This document shows positions 19,381-27,659 of a DNA stretch of 64,000 nt, piece after piece; within the stretch, counting starts at the first letter, position 1; the number at the start of each line of letters is the position of its first letter. This stretch comes from Pseudoxanthomonas beigongshangi (GTDB taxonomy: Bacteria; Pseudomonadota; Gammaproteobacteria; Xanthomonadales; Xanthomonadaceae): contig NZ_JADHDV010000008.1 of NCBI RefSeq assembly GCF_016820515.1, forward strand, positions 106,395 to 170,394, read 5' to 3'. The position numbers and the translations under genes are program-made. Below the pieces are notes generated by a model, which did not search any database, had not been told where the DNA came from, and saw nothing but the letters and a program-made list of their open reading frames with translations.

Positions 19381-20073
19381 ATGAAACCCGCTTTCTGGGC
19401 GCGCCGCGCCCATAAATGGATCGGGCTGATCGTCGGAGTACAGGCGCTGCTGTGGATGATCAGCGGCGTCTACATGACCGTCGTGCCGCTCGACATCATC
19501 CATGGCGATCACCTGGCGCACAGCCACACTGATCCACTGGTCGCCGCCGCGCCGCGCGTGGCGCAGGCGGATCTGGCCACGCGCTATCCCGATATCACCG
19601 CACTGAAGATCAAGCGCCTGCTGGATCGCGAGGTCTACGAAATCCGCCAGGGCGATCGCGCCTCCCTGGTCGATGCCGGCACCGGCGAGCGCATCACTCC
19701 GCTGGAACGCACGACCGTGGTCGCCTTGGCCAAGGCGGTCTACCAGGGCGAGGCGGACGTGACCGGCGCCGAATGGATCACCCGCGCGCCCCGCGAAGTG
19801 CAGACCCGGCCGGTGCCGATGTGGGCGGTGCGGTTCGACGACCGCGGCCAGACCACGCTGTATTTCTCGCCCGACACCGGCGAATTGCTGGCGCGCCGGC
19901 ACAGCCTGTGGCGCTGGTTCGATTTCCTGTGGATGTTCCACATCATGGATTACGAGAAGCGCACGGACGTCAACAACACCCTGTTGCGGGTGGCGGCGGC
20001 GAGTGGTTTGCTGTTCGCGCTGAGCGGCGCCTGGCTGCTGTTCTACAGCTTCACCCGGAGGCGCAGCGCATGA
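19381..20073 (+). CDS. PepSY domain membrane protein
   Basis: This 230-aa protein has an N-terminal TM helix (WIGLIVGVQALLWMISGVYM), a periplasmic PepSY-like region holding RAPREVQTRPVPMWAVRFDD and TTLYFSPDTGELLARR, a conserved WFDFLWMFHIMDY segment, and a C-terminal TM helix (GLLFALSGAWLLFYSF). The W-x-x-R-F-D-F-L-W-x-x-H-x-M pattern is seen in PepSY-associated TM proteins found near TonB receptors and reductases, where they may carry haem or electrons. It overlaps the next gene by 4 nt (ATGA). It is clearly homologous to the first 230 aa of that gene's product, so the pair is a duplication. Confidence 0.85.
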   Translation: MKPAFWARRAHKWIGLIVGVQALLWMISGVYMTVVPLDIIHGDHLAHSHTDPLVAAAPRVAQADLATRYPDITALKIKRLLDREVYEIRQGDRASLVDAGTGERITPLERTTVVALAKAVYQGEADVTGAEWITRAPREVQTRPVPMWAVRFDDRGQTTLYFSPDTGELLARRHSLWRWFDFLWMFHIMDYEKRTDVNNTLLRVAAASGLLFALSGAWLLFYSFTRRRSA

Positions 20074-21899
20074 CGCCCTGGCTGAGGAAACTACACAAGT
20101 GGGTCGGGCTGATCATCGCCGTGCAGTTCGTGCTGTGGATGGCGAGTGGATTGATGATGGCCTGGCTGGAGCACGACAAGGTGCAGGGCCACGAATTCCG
20201 CGCGCGTGCGGCGGAACCGCGGGCATGGCCGACCGACGCGCGGCCGGCGTCCACGGCGCTGGCGGCGGTGGGCGGGGACGCGTTCACGGTTGCTTCGGGC
20301 TGGTTGCTCGAACGTCCCGTCTACCAGGTATTCGATGGCGCCCGCACGCATCTGGTCGATGCGCGGACGGGAACACGCCTGGCCATCGACGCCGCGCTGG
20401 CGGGACAGCTGGCGCGGGCGTCCTACACCGGACCCGGGCAGGCGGCGCCGGCGCGCCTGCTGGAACGCACGCTGGAAGTGCGCGATCACCCCGGCCGGTT
20501 GTGGCGGGTGGATTTCGACGACGCCGAGGAGACGACGGTCTATCTGGCCGCGGACACCGGCCAGGTGTTGCAGCACCGCAACCGCACCTGGCGGCTGTTC
20601 GATGTGTTCTGGATGCTGCACATCATGGACTACAGCGGGCGGGTGGACTTCAACAATCCATTGGTGGTGTCGGCGGGCATCGGCGGGCTGTGGATGGCGC
20701 TGACCGGCGTCTGGCTGCTGTTCGCGAGCTTCCGACTGAGCGAGTTCGTGCCGCGTCGCTGGCGCGGCGGCCATGAGCTGGCTGTGCACGATCCCGATGG
20801 CACCTGCCTGCGCACCGTGACCGCCGCCGATGGCGACAACGTCTATCTGGCGCTGGCGCGCAATGGTCTGCAATTGCCTTCGAACTGTGGCGGTGGGCAG
20901 AGCTGCGGCCTGTGCGAGGTTCGCTTCCGCGGTACGCCGCCGCCGGCGACCGCAGCCGACCGCGCGCACCTGCCCGAATCACGCCTGAAACTCGGCTACC
21001 GGCTGGCCTGCAACCTGCACGTCGACAAGGACACCCACGTCGAGGTGTCGGGCGGCAGCCGCCTGTGGACCGAGCACGAGGCGGTGGTCGAACGGGTGGA
21101 GGCAGTAACGCCGTTCCTGCGCGAGATCGTGCTGAAGACGGACACCGCGCTGGGCGAGGAATACCAGCCCGGCGCCTACCTGCAGGTCCATGTGCCGGAT
21201 TACCGCCTGCGTCCACACGATCTGGCGCATCCGGAACATCATCGCGACGACTGGCGAGCGCTGGAACTGCCGGCCGATCTGGTCAACAAGGAAGCGGTGC
21301 GGCGTTCCTATTCGCTGTCGCTGCCGGTGGCGAACACGGAGGGACGGCTGAGCCTGTTGGCGCGCTTCAATCCGGGCGCGCAAGGGAAGAAGCGGGTGCC
21401 GACCGGCAAGGGTTCGACCTACCTGTACTCGCTGAAGGCCGGCGACAAGGTGCGCTTCAGCGGACCGTTCGGCGATTTCGCGATCAAGCCGGGCCACCGG
21501 GAGAAGGTGTTCATCGGTGGCGGTGCGGGCATGGCCCCGCTGCGGGCGATGATCCATGCCTGCCTCGACGGCGGGGCAGGCGAGCGCATGCACTTCTGGT
21601 ACGGCGCACGCAGCCTGCGCGACGCGCCCTATATCGAGGAAATGGCGGCGCTGGCGCAACGGCACGCCAACTTCAGCTGGCACCTGGTGCTGTCGGACGA
21701 GGCCGAGTGCGGTGACGGGCTGCTGCGTGGCCTGGTGCACGAGGTGGCCGAGCACACCCTGCTGCGCGACCATCCGGATCTGCATGCCTGCGATTTCTAT
21801 CTGTGCGGCCCGCCGGCCATGCTGATGGCGACGCGGCAACTGCTGAAGCGGCTGGGCGTGGACGAGGCGCGAATCGCCTACGACGACTTCAAGATCTAG
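20070..21899 (+). CDS. PepSY-ferredoxin-flavoreductase fusion (NqrF-like electron-transfer protein)
   Basis: This 609-aa fusion has three parts. Residues 1-240 repeat the PepSY/TM layout of the upstream gene, with WRLFDVFWMLHIMDY. Residues about 250-335 are a 2Fe-2S ferredoxin domain with Cys273, Cys279, Cys282 and Cys314. The rest is a FAD/NAD(P)H reductase with RRSYSLS, IGGGAGMAPLRAM and YLCGPPAML, as in NqrF. The expected role is moving electrons from NAD(P)H through FAD and the cluster across the inner membrane, for example to reduce an imported metal complex in the periplasm. It ends the operon at a terminator. It is not part of a Na+-NQR cluster, as no nqrA-E is present. Confidence 0.88.
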   Translation: MTPWLRKLHKWVGLIIAVQFVLWMASGLMMAWLEHDKVQGHEFRARAAEPRAWPTDARPASTALAAVGGDAFTVASGWLLERPVYQVFDGARTHLVDARTGTRLAIDAALAGQLARASYTGPGQAAPARLLERTLEVRDHPGRLWRVDFDDAEETTVYLAADTGQVLQHRNRTWRLFDVFWMLHIMDYSGRVDFNNPLVVSAGIGGLWMALTGVWLLFASFRLSEFVPRRWRGGHELAVHDPDGTCLRTVTAADGDNVYLALARNGLQLPSNCGGGQSCGLCEVRFRGTPPPATAADRAHLPESRLKLGYRLACNLHVDKDTHVEVSGGSRLWTEHEAVVERVEAVTPFLREIVLKTDTALGEEYQPGAYLQVHVPDYRLRPHDLAHPEHHRDDWRALELPADLVNKEAVRRSYSLSLPVANTEGRLSLLARFNPGAQGKKRVPTGKGSTYLYSLKAGDKVRFSGPFGDFAIKPGHREKVFIGGGAGMAPLRAMIHACLDGGAGERMHFWYGARSLRDAPYIEEMAALAQRHANFSWHLVLSDEAECGDGLLRGLVHEVAEHTLLRDHPDLHACDFYLCGPPAMLMATRQLLKRLGVDEARIAYDDFKI

Positions 21900-21915
21900 A
21901 CGGAAACACCCCATT

Positions 21916-21955
21916 GCCCCGGTGGAAGTCTCTCCTGCCGGGGCTTTTCTTTTTT
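21916..21955 (+). terminator. Rho-independent terminator after the TonB/PepSY operon
   Basis: GCCCCGG (21916-21922) pairs with CCGGGGC (21938-21944) across a 15-nt loop, followed by the T-rich tract TTTTCTTTTTT. It sits 16 bp after the stop of the reductase fusion and immediately before the stop of the convergent DUF411 gene. Confidence 0.85.
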
Positions 21956-22548
21956 CAGGGATGGCGCGAGAAGGTCCCGGTCGTGCCGTCGCCGCCGACC
22001 AACGCCACTTCGTAAGGCTGGGTGCGGCCATCCGGCGTTTCCATGCCGGGAGAGCCGAGCGGCATGCCGGGCACGGCGATGCCGCGTGCCTTCGGCTTCT
22101 CGGCGAGCAGGCGCTTGATGTCCTCGGCCGGAACATGGCCTTCGACGAAATAGCCATCCACCTCGGCGGTATGGCAGGACATCATCGGCTCGGGCACGCC
22201 GAGGCGATCCTTCACCGTCATCATGTCCTCGGTGTCGTGCACCTCGACCGGGAAACCGGCGGTGCGGACGTGGTCGACCCAGACGCCGCAGCAGCCGCAG
22301 CTGGGACTCTTGTGCACGCGGATCAGCGGCAGGTGGGCGGGCGTGGCGGCAGAGGAGGTTGCGGCAGTCGTGGCGGTCGCGGAAGCGGCCGCGGTTTCCG
22401 CCGCGGCCTGGGCGGGCGAGGGGACGGCGGCGAGCGCGACACGGTCACTGGCCGAAGCCGCGCCGGGCGCCGCGCCGCAGGCGACCAGCAGCACGCTGGA
22501 ACCGGCCAGGAACGCGCTGGCGGTGAGGTGTTTCAGCAGGGAACTCAT
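21955..22548 (-). CDS. DUF411 / CopG-like copper-binding lipoprotein
   Basis: This 197-aa protein has a lipobox (LLVACG), an Ala/Thr-rich linker of about 45 aa, then a DUF411 domain: IRVHKSPSCGCCGVWVDHV, DRLGVPEPMMSCHTAEVDGYFVEGHVPAEDI, and GIAVPGMPLGSPGM. DUF411 proteins include CopG, a periplasmic copper-resistance protein whose cysteines bind a Cu cluster. The first CGCC and the later SCH supply those ligands here. It is the last gene of the minus-strand copper module, 54 bp after the EF-hand gene. The lipobox suggests membrane anchoring. Confidence 0.88.
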   Translation of the reverse strand: MSSLLKHLTASAFLAGSSVLLVACGAAPGAASASDRVALAAVPSPAQAAAETAAASATATTAATSSAATPAHLPLIRVHKSPSCGCCGVWVDHVRTAGFPVEVHDTEDMMTVKDRLGVPEPMMSCHTAEVDGYFVEGHVPAEDIKRLLAEKPKARGIAVPGMPLGSPGMETPDGRTQPYEVALVGGDGTTGTFSRHP

Positions 22549-22602
22549 GGTGGTTTCTTCTCCGGAAGGCCGGCGGGATCCTTCCGGATTCCGCCGGACG
22601 GT

Positions 22603-22911
22603 TTACAGCATCGCCATCGCGCTGGCGAATTCCTTGCGGTCCAGCTTGCCGTCGCCGTTCTTGTCGCCCATGCCGAAATGCGGCAACAACGGGTGGCGCT
22701 CGGGCAGTTCGGCCTTGCCGACGAAGCCGTCGCGGTTCTTGTCGAGGCTTTCGAACGATGCATTGCCGTTGCCAGCGGTGTTGGTTTTCTTCGCCGGGGC
22801 CGGCGTGCCATGACCGGCGTGGCTGCCGTGGCCGGCATGATCCTGGGCGAATGCGGGGGTGGCCAGCAGGGCGAGTGCCATCAGGGTGGATGCGGAAACG
22901 TGTTTTTTCAT
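22603..22911 (-). CDS. Secreted two-EF-hand protein in the copper operon
   Basis: This 102-aa protein has a signal peptide (MKKHVSASTLMALALLATPAFA), a His/Gly-rich segment (DHAGHGSHAGHG) that could bind Cu, and two EF-hand loops, DKNRDGFVGKAE and DKNGDGKLDRKE, each with the canonical D-x-N-x-D-G pattern. It would be a periplasmic Ca2+-binding, possibly Cu2+-binding protein. I chose ATG 22911 for the normal signal peptide; an ATG five codons upstream is possible. It lies 59 bp after copB and before the DUF411 gene on the same strand, so it is probably co-expressed with copper resistance. Its role is unknown. Confidence 0.82.
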   Translation of the reverse strand: MKKHVSASTLMALALLATPAFAQDHAGHGSHAGHGTPAPAKKTNTAGNGNASFESLDKNRDGFVGKAELPERHPLLPHFGMGDKNGDGKLDRKEFASAMAML

Positions 22912-22970
22912 CGGATCATTTTCCAATCGAATCGGGATGAGGCGGCGGCGCGCTCGCCGCCGCCGGTTTG

Positions 22971-23978
22971 TCAGAACCAGAAGCGGACACCGGCCACGAA
23001 GCGGGTATCGCGGGTGTCGCCGCCTTCGCCGCGCCGGTAGTCGGCGGTGTCGCCGAACAGCCGTTCGTGCACCACGCCCACGTAGGGCGCGAAACGCCGG
23101 TTGATTTCGTAGCGCAGGCGCAGGCCGGCTTCGACCTTGTTGAGGCCGGTACCTTCGCCGTACTCGGGCACGTCCTTGGACGAGAAGCTCGCTTCGACCA
23201 GCGGTTGCAGGATCAGGCGGTTGGTCAGCAGCAGTTCGTACTCGGCTTCCACCGTGGCCATGACCTGTCCGGATTCACCCACGTAAGCGGTGGCGGACAT
23301 CTCGAACTTGTACGGCGCCAGCCCTTGCACGCCGAAGGCGGCCCAGGTGCGTGAATCGGCCGGGCGGAAATCCTGCTTCACGCCCACCACCACATCCCAC
23401 CAGGGGGAGACGCTGCGGCCGTACAGGACTTCCAGTTCGGACGATTCGGTGCGCGAGCCTTCGCGTTCGCCCTCGCTGCGCAGCCACAACCGATTGAGGT
23501 CGGTGCCGAACCAGGCGCTGCCTTCCCAGGCCTGTCCGGTGCCGTGGTCCGCATCCCAGCCTTCCAGGCGGTTGATCATCACCAACGAATTGAACGCCGG
23601 CGCATGTTCCATCGCATGCGGCTTGAGGGAGGGGAAAGCGGCGGCGCGGTCGGCGTCGGTGACGGCCGGAATGGGTTCGCGCGGATCGGTGGGAGCCTTG
23701 GCCGCCGTTCCGTGGTCCATCGTCGAATGGTCCATCTGCGAGTGGTCCATCTGCGTTGGAGCCCTCTGCGAATGGTCCATCTTCGAATGATCCATTTGCG
23801 AGTGATCCGTCTTCGAATCATCCGTCTTCGGGGTTTCCTCGACGGGGACCGGCGGTTTCTGCCGTGCGGGCGCGGGTGTCGCATGCGCGGCATGGTCGTG
23901 CTGTTGTGCCTGGACCTGGGCGGAAAGCGCCAGGGTCAGCGCGGCGGCCAGCAGGCCGAGCGGGAGATGGGGGCGCAT
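22971..23978 (-). CDS. copB: Outer-membrane copper resistance protein CopB
   Basis: This protein of about 335 aa has a signal peptide (LPLGLLAAALTLALSAQVQA) and a His/Met-rich N-terminal region with at least five MDHS/MDHG-type repeats that can bind Cu. The conserved CopB barrel follows: VMINRLEGW, WEGSAWFGTDLNRLWLRSEGE, YGRSVSPWWDVVVGVKQDFRP, and an RFVAGVRFWF end. I chose ATG 23978 because GGAGGA lies 7 nt upstream; the ATG at 23984 would leave only 1 nt. It is 2 nt after copA. CopB proteins sit in the outer membrane and sequester or export copper. Confidence 0.93.
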   Translation of the reverse strand: MRPHLPLGLLAAALTLALSAQVQAQQHDHAAHATPAPARQKPPVPVEETPKTDDSKTDHSQMDHSKMDHSQRAPTQMDHSQMDHSTMDHGTAAKAPTDPREPIPAVTDADRAAAFPSLKPHAMEHAPAFNSLVMINRLEGWDADHGTGQAWEGSAWFGTDLNRLWLRSEGEREGSRTESSELEVLYGRSVSPWWDVVVGVKQDFRPADSRTWAAFGVQGLAPYKFEMSATAYVGESGQVMATVEAEYELLLTNRLILQPLVEASFSSKDVPEYGEGTGLNKVEAGLRLRYEINRRFAPYVGVVHERLFGDTADYRRGEGGDTRDTRFVAGVRFWF

Positions 23979-23980
23979 GA

Positions 23981-25801
23981 TCATTCCTCCACCCGCACTT
24001 CCCGCATCATGCCGGCTTCCATGTGGTACAGCAGGTGGCAGTGGAACGCCCAGCGGCCAAGCGCGTCGGCGCGCACGCGATAGGTGCGGCGCGTGCCCGG
24101 CGGCATGTCGATGGTGTGCTTGCGCAGGTGGAAGTTGCCCTGGTCATCCTCCAGATCGCTCCACAGGCCGTGCAGGTGGATCGGGTGCTGCATCATCGTG
24201 TCGTTGACCAGCACGATGCGCATGCGCTCGCCGTAGTTCAGGCGCAGCGGCTCGGCGCCCGCGAAGGGGATGCCGTTGAACGACCAGGCGAACTTCTCCA
24301 TATGCCCGGTGAGATGCAGTTCGACCTCGCGGCCCGGATCGCGGCCGTCGGGATCGTCGAACAGGCTCTTCATGTCGCCATAGGTCAGCACCTTGCGGCC
24401 GTTGTCGCGCAGGCCGATGCCGGGATCGTCCAGCTTGGGTGAAGTGGCCGCCGTCTGCATGTCGATCAGCGGATTGCCGGCTTCGCTCGGCGCATGCACT
24501 GGTGCCTTGCCGCCGCCATGCGCACCGTGGCCCATGCTGGCGCCGCAGCCGCCCTCCATGCCCTTCTGGCCGGACATGTTCGCGCCGCAACCGCCTTCCA
24601 TGCCCTTGTGGCCGCCCATGTCGTGGCCGTCGCCGCCCATGTCATGACCCATGTCCGACATGGTGAGCAGCGGGCGTGGATCACGCGCGGGCACCGGCGC
24701 TTCCAGACCCTGGCGCACCGCCAGCGTGCCGCGTGCGTAGCCGGTGCGGCCCATGTCCTGGGCGAAGATGGTGAAGGCGTCCTGGCCGCCGGGTTCGACC
24801 AGCACGTCGAAGGTCTCGGCCACGGCGATGCGGAACTCGTCGACGGTGACCGGATGGATGTACAGACCGTCGGCGGCGACCACCGTCATCTTCAGGCCGG
24901 GGATGCGCACGTCGAAGTAGGTCATCGCCGAGCCGTTGATGAAACGCAGCAGCACCTTTTCGCCGGAGCGGAACAGCCCGGTCCAGTTGCCGGCGGGCGC
25001 GTTGCCGTTCATCAGGTAGGTGTAGGTGTGCGCGTTGATGTCGGAGATGTCCGAAGGCGTCATCCGCATCCGTCCCCACATGCCACGATCGGACAGCGTC
25101 GCCGCCCAGCCGTCGCGGCGGACGTCGCGGGCGAAATCACCGACCGTGCGCTGGTAGGTGTTGTCGTGCATCGGCATCTTCTTCATCCGCCGGAACAACG
25201 CGGCAGGATCCAGATCGGTCCAGTCGGACAGCAGCACGACGTGCTCGCGATCGAAGCGATAGGGCGGTGGCTCGGCCGGGTCGATGACCAGCGCGCCATA
25301 CAGGCCGGCCTGTTCCTGGAACATCGAATGGCTGTGGTACCAGTAGGTGCCGGACTGCTTGAGCTGGAAGCGGTACTGGTAGGTTTCGCCCGGCGCGATG
25401 CCGTCGAAACTCAGGCCGGGGACGCCGTCCATGTTGGCCGGCAGCAGGATGCCGTGCCAGTGGATCGAACTGTGCGCGTCGGCCAGGCGGTTGGCGACCC
25501 GCAGGGTGACGGTGTCGCCTTCGCGCCAGCGCAGGATCGGCGCCGGCAGGCTGCCGTTGACGGTGATCGCGGGGCGGGTACGGCCGGTGAAGTTGACCGG
25601 CGAGGTGCCGATGGCGAGATCGAAATCGGTGCCGGTCAGCACCGGCGCCTGGTACATCGAATGGGCGGTGTTCGCCCATGCGGGCAGGCGCGCGAGGCCA
25701 AAACCGGCGGCAACGCCGCCCACGGCCAGGCCGGTGACGAAGCGGCGCCGGGAAAGCTGGAATCCGGAACCGGATCCCGCGCCGAAAGAATCGGAAGACA
25801 T
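23981..25801 (-). CDS. copA: CopA-type multicopper oxidase (copper resistance)
   Basis: This 606-aa protein has a twin-arginine signal (SRRRFVTGLAVGG), so it is exported folded through Tat. Copper-site motifs are all visible: HWHG, YWYHSHS, HPIHLHGLW and HCHLLYHMEAGM. A Met/His/Gly-rich insert around residues 385-430 (MSDMGHDMGGDGHDMGG) ends with a tandem repeat of KGMEGGCGA. In this family such Met-rich segments bind or oxidise Cu+. It follows the CopL-like gene by 111 bp and overlaps or abuts copB, as in Xanthomonas copLAB. It detoxifies periplasmic Cu+ by oxidation. Confidence 0.95.
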   Translation of the reverse strand: MSSDSFGAGSGSGFQLSRRRFVTGLAVGGVAAGFGLARLPAWANTAHSMYQAPVLTGTDFDLAIGTSPVNFTGRTRPAITVNGSLPAPILRWREGDTVTLRVANRLADAHSSIHWHGILLPANMDGVPGLSFDGIAPGETYQYRFQLKQSGTYWYHSHSMFQEQAGLYGALVIDPAEPPPYRFDREHVVLLSDWTDLDPAALFRRMKKMPMHDNTYQRTVGDFARDVRRDGWAATLSDRGMWGRMRMTPSDISDINAHTYTYLMNGNAPAGNWTGLFRSGEKVLLRFINGSAMTYFDVRIPGLKMTVVAADGLYIHPVTVDEFRIAVAETFDVLVEPGGQDAFTIFAQDMGRTGYARGTLAVRQGLEAPVPARDPRPLLTMSDMGHDMGGDGHDMGGHKGMEGGCGANMSGQKGMEGGCGASMGHGAHGGGKAPVHAPSEAGNPLIDMQTAATSPKLDDPGIGLRDNGRKVLTYGDMKSLFDDPDGRDPGREVELHLTGHMEKFAWSFNGIPFAGAEPLRLNYGERMRIVLVNDTMMQHPIHLHGLWSDLEDDQGNFHLRKHTIDMPPGTRRTYRVRADALGRWAFHCHLLYHMEAGMMREVRVEE

Positions 25802-25912
25802 GAAAACTCCTGACGATATTCGAAGGCAGCCCGGGGTCGGAACTGCGGGAAGACGCGCGGAGCGACGGCAACGTCGCGGCGGCGCGGAATATCCACGGCC
25901 CTGTGGCCGGAT

Positions 25913-26332
25913 TCAGGCGATGGGAGGTCGCTGCGGGGAAGGAAGCGGCGGGGCGGGATGACCGGCGGGAACAGGACCGACCGGATCGGCGCTGGCGCGC
26001 GGTCCGTTGCCGATCCACGCCGCCGGCATCGCCGCGGGCGCCTGCTGGGCGCAGAAGCCATCGCAGTGGCCGGTGGAACAGCAATCGGGCTGGCCATGGT
26101 CGTGGGCCGGCGCCGGTTCGGCAGCGGTTGGGACGCCGTCCGCGTCGTGGCAGGTGGCGGACACCGCCGGGTCGGCCTTTGCCGTCATGGCGCAGTCGTT
26201 CATGGCGTGTCCCGCATGCGCCTGGCCGGCCTGGGCCACGTGCATCTGCAGCGCGGCCACGGCGTTGCCCGTCCCCGAGACCAGCAGGGTGACGCTCAAC
26301 AGGATCCGCAGCAGCAGCGAGGGAAGCGACAT
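25913..26332 (-). CDS. copL: CopL-like copper-binding regulatory protein
   Basis: This 139-aa exported protein begins MSLPSLLLRILLSVTLLVSG with a signal peptide. The mature part is rich in His, Met and Cys (HVAQAGQAHAGHAMNDC, HDHGQPDCCSTGHCDGFC) and ends in a proline-rich QRPPIA. In Xanthomonas, copL upstream of copAB is needed for copper-inducible expression, and this gene occupies that position 111 bp before copA. The start at ATG 26332 gives the standard N-terminus, though its Shine-Dalgarno is weak. It is divergent from the glucokinase gene. Confidence 0.8.
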   Translation of the reverse strand: MSLPSLLLRILLSVTLLVSGTGNAVAALQMHVAQAGQAHAGHAMNDCAMTAKADPAVSATCHDADGVPTAAEPAPAHDHGQPDCCSTGHCDGFCAQQAPAAMPAAWIGNGPRASADPVGPVPAGHPAPPLPSPQRPPIA

Positions 26333-26514
26333 GACGGCACGTACTTTAACCGCGCGGCCCGTGAATGTGCAGCGGCGGGCGGCGGCATACATCACCGGAT
26401 AAGCATTGGACGCGGGTCCAGGCGGATCGCGCCGGGCGCCGGGGCGGCCTGTTAAAGTGAACGGGTTGCTTCCCTGTGCGCCCGCGGAGTACGCCCCGGT
26501 ATGGATTCGGCATC

Positions 26515-26565
26515 TTTCCAAACGTCCTGCGATGCCACAGAATCCAGGCGCTTGAATCGATCCAA
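26515..26565 (+). promoter_or_regulatory. Promoter and LacI-type operator before glk
   Basis: TTTCCA (26515-26520) and CAGAAT (26538-26543) are 17 bp apart, each 4 of 6 to consensus, placing the transcript start near 26551. There lies the near-perfect palindrome TTGAATCGATCCAA (26552-26565), where a bound LacI-family repressor would block initiation. Confidence 0.6.
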
Positions 26566-26579
26566 ACCAGGGCAAACGC

Positions 26580-27617
26580 GTGAATGCAGCAGCGGTACCG
26601 TACCCGGCCAATCCTGAAGTGCCGCAAATGAGTCAGGCCACGCACGCCTCGCCCGGCCGCGAACTGATCGTTGCCGATGTCGGCGGAACCTTCGCCCGGC
26701 TGGCCAAGGTCGCGGTGGCGGCGGGGCATGCGCCGCGCGTCCTCGCGTACCAGAAGTACGCCTGCGCCGAATACCCCGACCTGGCCGCGATTCTGCACAG
26801 GTTCGCCGTCGATGAGCACGCCACGGCCGATGCCGCGGTGGTGGCGATCGCCGGGCTGCTGGATGGCGACACCCTGGTCAATTCCAACCTGCCGTGGCCG
26901 GTGTCGCTGGAGCGCACCCGGCAGGCCTCCGGTCTGGCGACGCTCTCGCTGATCAACGACTTCGAGGCGGTCGCCTACGCGATTCCCTATCTGCACGCCG
27001 ACGGCCTGTCGCCGCTGAGCGGCGAGCATCCGCATACCTTCCATTGGCCGGCATTGGTGCTTGGGCCCGGTACCGGGCTCGGGGCGGCGCTGCGTTTCGA
27101 GGGCGGCACGCGGCCGGTGCTGGCCAGCGAGTTCGGCCATGCGGCGCTGGCGCCGGGCAATGCGCTGGAAATGGAAGTGCTGGCGCTGCTGATGAAGCGC
27201 TGGCCGCACGTGGACAACGAGCGCGTGCTGTCGGGCAACGGCCTGATGAACCTGTATCCGTGCCTGTGCGAGATTCGCGGCAGGACCCCGCGCTGGCAGA
27301 CGCCCGAGCAACTGATCGCCGCCGCGCAGGCGGGCGAGGATCCGCTGGCGGTGGAAACCGTCGAGGTGTTCTGCGGCTGGCTGGGCAGCCTGACCGGCGA
27401 TCTGGCGATCGCGTTCGGCGCCAAGGCGGTCTATCTGGCGGGTGGCATCTCCGGCCATATCGAACAGTTCCTGCGCAACGGCAGATTCCGCGAGCGCTAT
27501 CTCAACAAGGGCGTGCTCGGCCACGTGCTGCGGCACGTGCCGGTGTGGCGGGTCGATCACGGCCAACTTGGCGTGATGGGCGCGGCCGCGTGGTACGCCT
27601 CGCACCACCTGGATTGA
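26580..27617 (+). CDS. glk: Glucokinase (E. coli Glk family)
   Basis: This protein of up to 345 aa has the nucleotide-sugar kinase motifs LIVADVGGTFARLA, LINDFEAVAYAI, LGPGTGLGAA, and SEFGHAALAP, and ends with LAGGISGHI and GVMGAAAWY segments. It phosphorylates glucose, and perhaps a related hexose, in the cytoplasm. The start is uncertain. GTG 26580 is possible, but ATG 26628 (MSQATHASPGRELIVADVGG) leaves more room between the operator at 26552 and the gene and gives 329 aa. It heads a three-gene unit with glycosylasparaginase and CutC and carries the same operator motif as the N-glycan genes downstream, so it belongs to that regulon. Confidence 0.9.
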   Translation: MNAAAVPYPANPEVPQMSQATHASPGRELIVADVGGTFARLAKVAVAAGHAPRVLAYQKYACAEYPDLAAILHRFAVDEHATADAAVVAIAGLLDGDTLVNSNLPWPVSLERTRQASGLATLSLINDFEAVAYAIPYLHADGLSPLSGEHPHTFHWPALVLGPGTGLGAALRFEGGTRPVLASEFGHAALAPGNALEMEVLALLMKRWPHVDNERVLSGNGLMNLYPCLCEIRGRTPRWQTPEQLIAAAQAGEDPLAVETVEVFCGWLGSLTGDLAIAFGAKAVYLAGGISGHIEQFLRNGRFRERYLNKGVLGHVLRHVPVWRVDHGQLGVMGAAAWYASHHLD

Positions 27618-27659
27618 ATCGACACGGCGCCGCGCGCGCCCATCCCGAGGGAGGATCCG

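Noticed and set aside
20070..21899. Part of a sodium-translocating NADH:quinone reductase
   Set aside because: The reductase part resembles NqrF, but no nqrA-E genes are present and the N-terminus is a PepSY module.
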